NCBI GenBank assembly: GCA_964559455.1
Contig: CAZLHO010000102.1
Span: 1 to 6,220 of the forward strand
DNA length: 6,220 nt
Reading direction: 5' to 3'
Source of the DNA: CAZLHO01 sp964559455
Lineage (GTDB): Bacteria > Krumholzibacteriota > Krumholzibacteriia > LZORAL124-64-63
The first letter of the stretch is position 1, and each line of letters starts with the position of its first letter. The notes under the pieces are model-generated. The model had not been told where the DNA came from, ran no database searches, and worked only from the letters and a program-made list of their open reading frames with translations. Made by a program: the position numbers and the translations under genes. Below, piece after piece: positions 1 to 5,931 of the stretch.

Positions 1-17
1 CACGGCATCTCCCGTGA

Positions 18-242
18 CAGTCACAGTGGCCCGAGTCCCTGAAAACCCTTCATGAAAGGTGCGGGCCCGTGAACGGGTCTGAAGCAGTCCATCTGGTCGG
101 GGCCCTTGGCAGAGTCCTCTCGGAGGATGTGAGCTCTCCCGTGAACCTCCCCGGCTTCAACAGGGCCGCCATGGACGGCTACGCCGTCAGGGCGAAGGAC
201 ACAAGAGGCGCAAGCCCCCTCGCCCCGGTCTACCTCAAAATC
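18..242 (+). pseudogene. moeA: MoeA N-terminal fragment (molybdopterin molybdenumtransferase), broken at both ends
   Basis: MoeA inserts molybdenum into adenylylated molybdopterin in the last step of molybdenum cofactor synthesis, in the cytoplasm. About 75 codons are visible. They include the family hallmarks A-L-G-R-V-L-S-E-D-V, then N-L-P-G-F-N-R-A-A-M-D-G-Y-A-V-R-A, then G-A-S-x-x-A-P-V-Y-L-K. The full protein is roughly 400 residues, so only the N-terminal edge is present. A GTG at 69 could serve as a start, but family-like residues (E-S-L-K-T-L-H-E-R-C-G-P) already precede it in frame. The frame is closed by a TGA at 15-17, so the real 5' end is missing or frameshifted. After about 242 the open frame continues to 749, but that part is only the antisense of lspA and dksA. 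Arginine codons are AGA/AGG five times out of five, unlike the neighbouring genes. I am fairly sure of the family and unsure whether this piece belongs to the same genome. Confidence 0.72.
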
Positions 243-245
243 GAC
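236..245. other. Abrupt moeA/lspA junction (probable chimeric join)
   Basis: Left of this point the plus strand reads as MoeA up to V-Y-L-K-I. Right of it the minus strand reads as LspA, starting from the V-V-D-F motif. Both genes are interrupted inside conserved domains, in opposite orientation, with no intervening sequence. No insertion-sequence end, target-site duplication or att-like repeat is visible. The exact breakpoint is uncertain by several bases because AAAATCG is compatible with both genes, which may be microhomology. An assembly or library chimera is the leading explanation; a genomic rearrangement is the alternative. Confidence 0.65.
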
Positions 246-596
246 GACGAAGCCGCAGTAGAAGAAGCGGTAGACCAGGTTGACGAGAGCGCCGCCCAGG
301 ATGACGGCCAGGGCGCCGCGGCGCAGGCGCAGCTCCGCGGGCGTGCGCCGGTAGAGCATCAGCAGGACGATCGAGGCGACGGCGCTGACGGCGATCAGGA
401 AGGGGCGGCCGCCGTGGAAAAGCCCCATCGCGGCGCCGGGATTGCGGACGTAGGCCAGTCGGAAGAAGTCGCCCAGGATCTCGACCTTGCGGCGCAGGAC
501 GTCGGCGTTGGCCAGCACCAGCCGCTTGCTGGCCAGGTCGGCCAGGAAGACGAGGGGAGCCCACAGCCAGGGCTCGCGGGAGGGAAAGCGCCTCAA
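237..596 (-). CDS. lspA: Lipoprotein signal peptidase (signal peptidase II), C-terminally truncated
   Basis: LspA is an inner-membrane aspartyl protease that removes the signal peptide from lipid-modified prolipoproteins. The 120 visible residues show hydrophobic segments at about 10-28, 66-82 and 94-108. They also carry the conserved A-D-L-A-S-K (D20, K24), R-N-P-G-A-A-M-G (51-58) and V-V-D-F (117-120). The usual length is about 160-170 residues. The last helix and the F-N-x-A-D motif with the second catalytic Asp are missing, because the gene stops being LspA at the join near 237. In the G-G-A-x-G-N-x-x-D-R motif this copy reads G-G-A-L-V-N-L-V-Y-R, so the first catalytic Asp is Tyr109 and a conserved Gly is Val105. 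The start is a TTG at 596 that overlaps the dksA stop (TTGA) behind a purine-rich ribosome binding site. The reading frame runs on left of 237, but that is antisense moeA and not LspA. The family call is firm; an active product from this copy is unlikely. Confidence 0.88.
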
Positions 597-970
597 AGCG
601 ACTCCCTCTCCTCCTTCTCCTGGCATTCGATGCAGAGCGTGGCGTGCGGAATGACCTTCAGGCGCGCGGCGGCGATGGCCTTGCCGCAGTCCTGGCACTT
701 GCCGAAGGTGTTGTCCTCGATCCGCTGCAGGGCCTGGTCGATCAGGTAGAGGGCGCGTCCCTCGGACGAGGCGAACTGGATCGTCGTCTCGTACTGGAAC
801 TCGTCGGAGCCCTGGTCCGCCATGTGGTTCGAATGGGCCTTCGCCACGTCGCCGCCGAAATCCTCGCCCTCGTGGTGGATGATCTGGGAATGCTTGGCGA
901 GGGCGCGCTGCAGACGCTCCTTCTCGGCTTCGAGCAAGCTGCGGAAGCGATCGAGCTCGGTCTTCCTCAT
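593..970 (-). CDS. dksA: DksA/TraR-family C4 zinc-finger transcription factor
   Basis: DksA/TraR proteins bind the secondary channel of RNA polymerase and modulate initiation, in many bacteria together with ppGpp. The protein is 125 residues. An N-terminal charged helix (about 2-28) and a second helix (about 56-86) would form the coiled coil. A C4 zinc finger follows at C92-x2-C95-x17-C113-x2-C116, the same spacing as in E. coli DksA (151 residues). The tip region reads M-A-D-Q-G-S-D-E, with acidic residues D52 and D56. This differs from the D-x-x-D-x-A tip of E. coli DksA, so this is a shorter family member and ppGpp partnership cannot be assumed. The ATG at 970 overlaps the ileS stop as ATGA and has a clear GGAGG six bases upstream. 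The gene's own stop overlaps the lspA start. The symbol is used in the family sense. Confidence 0.9.
   Translation of the reverse strand: MRKTELDRFRSLLEAEKERLQRALAKHSQIIHHEGEDFGGDVAKAHSNHMADQGSDEFQYETTIQFASSEGRALYLIDQALQRIEDNTFGKCQDCGKAIAAARLKVIPHATLCIECQEKEERESL
602..614 (-). promoter_or_regulatory. Ribosome binding site supporting the TTG start of lspA
   Basis: On the minus strand a GGAGGAGAGGGAG run lies inside the last codons of dksA. GGGAG ends 5 bases before the TTG at 596, and the stronger GGAGGAG ends 11 bases before it. No ATG or GTG is available in frame near the N-terminus of the LspA homology. The site and the TTGA overlap with dksA therefore make TTG the best start, with translation coupled to dksA. 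Confidence 0.55.
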
Positions 971-3900
971 GCGTATCCTCCATTGTCGCCCGCCCGGAGG
1001 GCGATGGCGATCTCCACCTGCGCGCCGTCGACCGCGAAGGCGTCGCGGTGCGGCAGGTCGTGGTCGCTGTCGGCGAGGGACGCCAACGTCTCGGCGACGA
1101 TCCGCTCGCCGAAGGAACCCCGCACGCGCTCGGCGTCGTCGCCGCCGCCCACGTGCAACAATATACGATCCGTCACTGCGAGCCCGCTTTTCTTGCGCAG
1201 GTTCTGCACCCGGTTGATGATCTCGCGGGCCAGGCCCTCGTCGACCAGCTCCGGGGTCAGGGTCGTGTCGAGCGCCACGGTAAGCCCGTTTTCGGAAGCC
1301 GCAACATAGGGCGCTACGCCCGACTCGACCACCTGAATCTCGTCGAAGCCCAGGCGGGCCTCGACCCCGTCCACCTCGACCGCGATCTCGCCCTCCCGAC
1401 GCAGCCGCTGCAGGGCGTCCGGGGGCAGGGCGGCGATCGCCGCCGCGGCCGCCGGCGCCTGCTTGCCGAAGCGCGGGCCCAGGGCCCGGAAGTTCGGCTT
1501 GGCGGCCAGGGAGGCGACCTTGCGGGGATCGTCCACGAGCACCATCGACTTGACGTTCAATTCCTCGCGGACCATCCCGGCCAGGGCCTCGTCGCCGCAG
1601 AGGGCCGCCGCGCCGGCGTCGTCGCCGTGCAGCAGCAGCCGGGCCAGGGGTTGGCGGGTGCGCAGCTTGGCCTCCTGACGCAGGGCCCGGCCCAGGCCGA
1701 CGGCGCGCTGGGCGGCCGCCATCACCGCCTCGAGGTCGGCGTCGACCAGGGCGGGGTCGGAGACCGGATAGTCCTCGAGATGGACCGAGATCCTGCCCGA
1801 ATCCGCGTGGAGGGCGCGGAAGATCTCCTCGGCCGTGAAGGGGACGAAGGGGGCCAGCAGGCGCAGCAGGCCGTCGAGCACGGTATGCAGCGTGCGGTAG
1901 GCGGCCCGCTTGTCCGGGTTCAGGTCGCCCTTCCAGAAACGGCGGCGGGACAGGCGCACGTACCAGTTGCTGAGGTCGTCCTGGACGAAGGCGCCCAGGG
2001 CCCGGCCGGCCCGCGTGAAATCCAGGGCTTCCAGGGCCTCGCCGGCCTCGGCGGCCACGCTGTGCAGGCGGCTCAGGATCCAGCGGTCGAGCAGCGCGGG
2101 CGCCGCCTCCCCCGCGTCGTCGGCCCGCCACCCGTCCACGTTCGCGTAGAGGGCGAAGAAGGAGTAGGTGTTCTCGAGGGTGGTCAGCAGCTTGCGCTGG
2201 GCCTCCTTCACGCCCTCGCGGTCGAAGCGCGTGGGCATCCAGACCGGCGAGACCGTCAGCATGTACCAGCGCAGGGGGTCGGCCCCCTCCTCGCGCAGGA
2301 TCTCGCGGGGGTCCACGGCGTTGCCCAGGCTCTTCGACATCTTCTTGCCGTGCTTGTCGAGGATCAGCTCCAGCGTCAGGCAGCTCTTGTAGCTGCTGCG
2401 GCCGGTCAGGAAGGTCGCGATCACGAGCATGGTGTAGAACCAGCCGCGGGTCTGGTCGATGCCCTCGCTGATGAAGTCGGCCGGGAACTGGCTCTCGAAG
2501 AGCTCCTTGTTCTCGAAGGGCCAGTGGTACTGGGCGAAGGGCATGGAGCCCGAATCGAACCAGCAGTCGATGACCTCGGGCACCCGCCGCATGACGCCGC
2601 CGCAGCCCTCGGCGGCGCAGGGCAGCTCGATCGCGTCGACGAAGGGCCGGTGCAGGTCCAGGCCGGAACAGTCGCAGCCGGCCAGGCGCCCCAGTTCCTC
2701 GCGGCTGCCGGGCACGGCGCGGGCCTCGCAGCGGTCGCAGACCCAGACGTTGAGGGGCGTGCCCCAGAAACGGTTGCGGCTCAGCGACCAGTCGATGTTC
2801 CCCTCGAGCCAGTTGCCGAAGCGGTTGCGGCCGACCTCCTCGGGCACCCAGCGGATGTCGGCGTTGGCGGCGATCAGCTTCTCGCGCAGGGCCGTCGTGC
2901 GGATGAACCACGAGGGCGTGGCGAAGTAGATCAGGGCGCTGTCGCAGCGGTCGTGGAAGGGGTACTCGTGGGTGTAGGCCTCGGTCTTGAAGAGGGCGCC
3001 GTCGCGCCGCAGGTCGGCGATGATCCTCGGGTCGGCCGCCTTGACGTGCAGGCCGGCGTAGGGGGCGACCACGGCCTCGAAGGTGCCGTCCGCGGCCACG
3101 GGCCTGAAGAAGGGCAGATCCTCGCTCAGGCCCACGTTGTAGTCGTCCTCGCCGAAGGCCGGCGCCATGTGGACGATGCCCGTGCCGCTGTCCAGGGTCA
3201 CGAAGTCGGCGGGCACGATCCGGAAGGCTTCCTTGTCGCCGGGATCGAGGAAGGGGAAGAGCGGCCGGTAGCGGCGGCCGACCAGGTCCCGGCCCTTGAC
3301 GCGCTCGAGCACCTCGGTCGGGAGCTCGGGGTCCAGGATCCCCAGGCGGGCCTCGGCCAGGATCAGTTCCTCGTCGCCGTGGCGCACGCGCACGTAGTCG
3401 TGGTCCGGACCGACGGCCAGGGCCACGTTCGAGGGCAGGGTCCAGGGGGTCGTCGTCCAGGTCAGGAAGGAGGCGTCGCCGTCGGCGGTCCGCAGGCGCA
3501 CGTAGATGCTGTCCTCGCTCACGGTGCGGTAGCCGCTGCTGACCTCGTGGCTGGACAGCGGCGTGCCGCAGGTGGGGCAGTAGGGCACGACCTTGTGGCC
3601 CTGGTAGAGCAGACCCTCGGCCGCGAAGCGGCTCAGGATGTGCCAGACCGTCTCGATGTAGTCGCTCTCGTAGGTGATGTAGGGATCGTCCAGGTCCAGC
3701 CAGTAGCCCAGCCGCTCGGTGAAGTCGTCCCACTCTCCCTTGCAGGACCAGACGCTGCGGCGGCACTCCGCGTTGAAGGCCTCCAGCCCGTGCTGCTCGA
3801 TGGCGGCGCGGCCCTGGATCCCCAGCTTCTTCTCGACGGCCCGCTCGACCGGCAGGCCGTGGGTGTCCCAGCCCGCCTTGCGCACCACGCGGTGTCCGGT

Positions 3901-4143
3901 CATGGTCTTGTGCCGGCAGGCGATGTCCTTGCAGAGGCGGGCCATGACGTGATGCACGCCGGGCATGCCGTTGGCGGTGGGCGGACCCTCGTAGAAGACC
4001 CAGGACGGAGCGTCCGCCCGGGCCTCGATGCTCCGGTGGAAGACGTCGTTCTCCTGCCAGTAGGCCGTGATCAGGCGCTCGGACTCGGCGTCGTGATACT
4101 TGCGGGCCAGGGGCGGATAGAGAGGTTTGGAGCCGCTGTTCAT
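967..4143 (-). CDS. ileS: Isoleucyl-tRNA synthetase, type II (eukaryote-like)
   Basis: IleRS charges tRNA-Ile with isoleucine in the cytoplasm and edits mischarged valine. The product is 1058 residues, typical of type II enzymes. The class I signature is at 53-65 (G-P-P-T-A-N-G-M-P-G-V-H-H), with GVHH in the HIGH position. K-M-S-K-S lies at 601-605. The editing domain shows the Thr-rich T-W-T-T-T-P-W-T (228-235) and G-T-G-I-V-H-M-A-P-A-F-G-E-D-D-Y (320-335), which carries the expected editing Asp. Cysteines at 189/192, 469/472, 490/492 and 509/514 could bind zinc in inserted fingers. W-F-D-S-G-S (528-533) and G-I-D-Q-T-R-G-W-F-Y (561-570) are further catalytic-core signatures. The anticodon-binding region begins near 680 and is followed by the C-terminal extension usual in type II. 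The start is the ATG at 4143, where homology begins, although the frame stays open into punA. Its ribosome binding site is weak (GGGAA). The start lies 41 bases after punA, and the stop overlaps dksA. Confidence 0.97.
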   Translation of the reverse strand: MNSGSKPLYPPLARKYHDAESERLITAYWQENDVFHRSIEARADAPSWVFYEGPPTANGMPGVHHVMARLCKDIACRHKTMTGHRVVRKAGWDTHGLPVERAVEKKLGIQGRAAIEQHGLEAFNAECRRSVWSCKGEWDDFTERLGYWLDLDDPYITYESDYIETVWHILSRFAAEGLLYQGHKVVPYCPTCGTPLSSHEVSSGYRTVSEDSIYVRLRTADGDASFLTWTTTPWTLPSNVALAVGPDHDYVRVRHGDEELILAEARLGILDPELPTEVLERVKGRDLVGRRYRPLFPFLDPGDKEAFRIVPADFVTLDSGTGIVHMAPAFGEDDYNVGLSEDLPFFRPVAADGTFEAVVAPYAGLHVKAADPRIIADLRRDGALFKTEAYTHEYPFHDRCDSALIYFATPSWFIRTTALREKLIAANADIRWVPEEVGRNRFGNWLEGNIDWSLSRNRFWGTPLNVWVCDRCEARAVPGSREELGRLAGCDCSGLDLHRPFVDAIELPCAAEGCGGVMRRVPEVIDCWFDSGSMPFAQYHWPFENKELFESQFPADFISEGIDQTRGWFYTMLVIATFLTGRSSYKSCLTLELILDKHGKKMSKSLGNAVDPREILREEGADPLRWYMLTVSPVWMPTRFDREGVKEAQRKLLTTLENTYSFFALYANVDGWRADDAGEAAPALLDRWILSRLHSVAAEAGEALEALDFTRAGRALGAFVQDDLSNWYVRLSRRRFWKGDLNPDKRAAYRTLHTVLDGLLRLLAPFVPFTAEEIFRALHADSGRISVHLEDYPVSDPALVDADLEAVMAAAQRAVGLGRALRQEAKLRTRQPLARLLLHGDDAGAAALCGDEALAGMVREELNVKSMVLVDDPRKVASLAAKPNFRALGPRFGKQAPAAAAAIAALPPDALQRLRREGEIAVEVDGVEARLGFDEIQVVESGVAPYVAASENGLTVALDTTLTPELVDEGLAREIINRVQNLRKKSGLAVTDRILLHVGGGDDAERVRGSFGERIVAETLASLADSDHDLPHRDAFAVDGAQVEIAIALRAGDNGGYA
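977..981 (-). promoter_or_regulatory. Shine-Dalgarno of dksA
   Basis: GGAGG on the minus strand with a six-base spacer to the ATG at 970. It sits inside the last codons of ileS (N-G-G-Y-A) and fixes the dksA start. It suggests that dksA is translated by re-initiation or coupling after ileS. Confidence 0.75.
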
Positions 4144-4184
4144 GGCGTTCAGGTTCCCGGGAATGTCGTCGCGACGCGGCGGAT

Positions 4185-5018
4185 TCAGGCTCCCGCCGGA
4201 AGCCGCTGCAGGATCTCGGTGACCAGGCGGCAGAGGCGGGGCTCCGTGGCCTGGGCGACGCGGATGATCTCCTCGACGTCCGCCGGGTGCAGCGCGTCGG
4301 GGAAGCAGGCGTCGGTGACGACCGAGAGGCCGATCACGCGCATGCCGCCGTGCACGGCGACCAGGCATTCGGGGACGATCGACATGCCGACGGTATCGGC
4401 GCCGATCGTCCTCAGGAAGCGGTATTCGGCGGCCGTCTCGAGGTTCGGCCCGGCCACGGCCACGTAGACCGCCCGTTTCAAAGAGACGCCCATTTCGAGC
4501 GCGGTGGCCTCGGCCAGGGCGATCAGCTCCCGGCTGTAGGGCTCGCTCATGTCGGGGAAGCGGACGCCCAGTTGCGGGTCGTTGGGCCCGATCAGGGGGT
4601 TGTCGCCCATCAGGTTGATGTGGTCGGTGACGATCGTGATGTCCCCGGGGCCGAGCTGGGGGTTCATCCCCCCCACGGCGTTGGACATCACCAGGGTCCG
4701 CGCCCCGAGAGCCTGCATCACGCGCACCGGCAGCGTGATCTGCTTCATCGAGTAGCCCTCGTAGTAGTGCACGCGGCCCTGCATGGCCACCACGGGACGA
4801 CCGCCCAGGCGCCCCAGCACCAGGTTGCCGTCATGGCTGTCGGCCGTCGAGGGCACGAAATGGGGGATCTCGCCGAAGGGGATGCTGGCGACGGTCTCGA
4901 TCTTCTCGGCCAGCCGGCCCAGGCCCGTGCCCAGGATCAGGCCGACCTCGGGGCGGAAATCGCTCCGCGCCAGCAGGAAGTCCCGGGCCTCGTCGATCAG
5001 TTTCTTGATGTCGTTCAC
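4185..5018 (-). CDS. Purine nucleoside phosphorylase, trimeric (PNP-I) type
   Basis: This enzyme splits purine nucleosides with phosphate into base and (deoxy)ribose-1-phosphate, for purine salvage in the cytoplasm. At 277 residues it has the normal length. Visible motifs are the phosphate-binding G-T-G-L-G (30-34), S-H-D-G-N (61-65), G-R-V-H-Y-Y-E-G-Y (81-89), S-N-A-V-G-G-M-N (112-119), G-P-N-L-E-T (190-195, with the base-contacting Glu194) and G-M-S-I-V-P-E (211-217). At the position of human Asn243, which reads the 6-oxo group of inosine/guanosine, this protein has Asp236 (V-V-T-D). Base preference may therefore differ from the classical inosine/guanosine enzymes. The motifs argue against the hexameric DeoD family. 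The related S-methyl-5'-thioadenosine phosphorylases also carry Asp here, but the rest of the motif set is PNP-like. The start is a GTG at 5018 with GGAGGAG five bases upstream. The symbol is left blank because punA, pnp and deoD naming varies. Confidence 0.93.
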   Translation of the reverse strand: MNDIKKLIDEARDFLLARSDFRPEVGLILGTGLGRLAEKIETVASIPFGEIPHFVPSTADSHDGNLVLGRLGGRPVVAMQGRVHYYEGYSMKQITLPVRVMQALGARTLVMSNAVGGMNPQLGPGDITIVTDHINLMGDNPLIGPNDPQLGVRFPDMSEPYSRELIALAEATALEMGVSLKRAVYVAVAGPNLETAAEYRFLRTIGADTVGMSIVPECLVAVHGGMRVIGLSVVTDACFPDALHPADVEEIIRVAQATEPRLCRLVTEILQRLPAGA

Positions 5019-5023
5019 GGCGG

Positions 5024-5030
5024 CTCCTCC
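5024..5030 (-). promoter_or_regulatory. Shine-Dalgarno fixing the GTG start of the purine nucleoside phosphorylase
   Basis: GGAGGAG on the minus strand with a five-base spacer (CCGCC) to the GTG at 5018. No ATG gives a full-length product with the N-terminal helix, so this strong site decides the non-ATG start. Confidence 0.7.
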
Positions 5031-5095
5031 CCCGGCCGGATCCCGCGGCGCCGCGCCCGATTCGCGCGCGGCTGCCCGGCTCCGGCAAGGTCAGG

Positions 5096-5122
5096 AAAAT
5101 TAACACGCCCCCCGGGGAGGGC
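5096..5122 (-). terminator. Weak candidate intrinsic terminator (or AT-rich promoter patch) between yggS and the phosphorylase gene
   Basis: On the minus strand, 25 bases after the yggS stop, GCCCTC-CCCG-GGGGGC can form a six-base-pair stem with one G-T pair and a tetraloop (5107-5122). It is followed by GTGTTAATTTT, a T-rich but interrupted tract. This is the only AT-rich island in a very GC-rich stretch. A rival reading is a poor promoter, with TTGCCC (5119-5124) and TTAATT (5098-5103) spaced 15 bases apart. Neither is strong. The 129-base gap (5019-5147) holds no ORF that I can support. Confidence 0.25.
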
Positions 5123-5147
5123 AAAGGGAAAAGCGGCGGACGCGGAT

Positions 5148-5876
5148 TCAGTCGCGCGGGCCGAAGATGGCAGTGCCCACGCGGACCAGGGTCGCTCCCT
5201 CGGCCACGGCGATCTCGAAGTCGTCGGACATGCCCATGCTCAACTCGGGAAGCGGCAGTCCGGTCGCGGCGCGCAGGTCGGCGGCCAGGCGGCGCAGCGC
5301 GGCGAAGGTGGCGCGCAGCTCGTCCGGTCCGGCGCCCCAGCGGGCCATGGTCATCAGGCCGCGCAGCTCCAGGCCGGGCAGGGCGGCGATCCGGGCCCCC
5401 TCTTCCGGGATCCGGGCGGGGTCGAAGCCGTGCTTGGCCTCCTCGCCGCTGGCGTTGACCTCCAGCAGGATCGGCTGCACGACGCCGGCCTCGACGGCCA
5501 CTTCCGAGATCTTGTCGGCCAGGGACGCCGAATCGACGGCGTGGAGCAGGGCGAAGACGCCGACGGCCTTGCGGACCTTGTTGCGCTGCAGGTTGCCGAT
5601 GAAGTGCCAGACGACGGCGGCGGGATCGAGCCCGGCCTCGGCCAGCCGCGCCGGCAGCCGGTCCAGGCGGTCCAGGGCGTCCTGGATGCGGTTCTCGCCC
5701 AGGTCGCGCTGCCCGGCGCGCAGGGCGGCCTCGACGCGGTCGTCGGGGATGCGCTTGGAGACCGCGACCAGCTGGACCGTTTCCGGGTCCCGGCCGGCGG
5801 CGGCGCAGGCGGCCTCGATGCGCGCGCGGATCCGCGCCAGGTTGGCGGCGACGTCGATGTCCGAAGTCGGGTTCAT
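5148..5876 (-). CDS. yggS: YggS/PLPBP family pyridoxal 5'-phosphate homeostasis protein
   Basis: Members of this cytoplasmic COG0325 family bind PLP and keep free vitamin B6 and amino-acid pools balanced; no enzymatic reaction is established. The 242-residue protein has the usual single-domain alanine-racemase-like barrel. V-A-V-S-K places the PLP-binding Lys at 41. It is followed by G-E-N-R-I-Q-D-A (60-67), W-H-F-I-G-N-L-Q-R-N-K (90-100), V-N-A-S-G-E-E-A-K-H-G (140-150), G-L-M-T-M (173-177), L-S-M-G-M-S-D-D-F-E (212-221) and V-R-V-G-T-A-I-F-G-P-R (231-241), the phosphate-binding end. All expected PLP contacts appear intact. The ATG at 5876 matches the usual N-terminus, but no strong Shine-Dalgarno precedes it. 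The gene starts 55 bases after the upstream ATPase-like gene. In many bacteria yggS sits near division or proline-synthesis genes; here it precedes purine salvage and ileS genes. Confidence 0.95.
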   Translation of the reverse strand: MNPTSDIDVAANLARIRARIEAACAAAGRDPETVQLVAVSKRIPDDRVEAALRAGQRDLGENRIQDALDRLDRLPARLAEAGLDPAAVVWHFIGNLQRNKVRKAVGVFALLHAVDSASLADKISEVAVEAGVVQPILLEVNASGEEAKHGFDPARIPEEGARIAALPGLELRGLMTMARWGAGPDELRATFAALRRLAADLRAATGLPLPELSMGMSDDFEIAVAEGATLVRVGTAIFGPRD

Positions 5877-5931
5877 GGCGACCGGAGGCCCCGCCCACGG
5901 CGAGCGGCGGCCCGGGCTGCGGGTCCGCGCA

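Noticed and set aside
21..236. Minus-strand continuation of the LspA frame past its V-V-D-F motif
   Set aside because: This part is the antisense of the moeA fragment. It lacks LspA's last helix and F-N-x-A-D motif, and the extra residues are not family-like.
69..749. Intact 226-codon plus-strand ORF starting with MoeA
   Set aside because: Only the part up to about 242 is MoeA-like. The remainder is antisense of lspA and dksA, so it is not a real fusion protein.
971..3766. Minus-strand frame extending upstream of dksA as one 1057-residue protein
   Set aside because: Only the last 125 codons (from 970) are DksA. The rest is an Arg/Pro/Gly-rich out-of-frame reading of ileS, not a fusion.
1048..4467. 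Very long plus-strand ORF (1139 codons) opposite ileS
   Set aside because: It is antisense to a fully conserved ileS, is Gly/Val/Ala/Gln/His-rich with no family motif, and results from GC-rich codon structure suppressing stops.
5041..5075. GC-rich CGCGGCGCCGCG-type palindromic text upstream of the phosphorylase gene, considered as an operator
   Set aside because: Short GC palindromes are expected by chance at this base composition, and no second copy or known operator pattern was seen.
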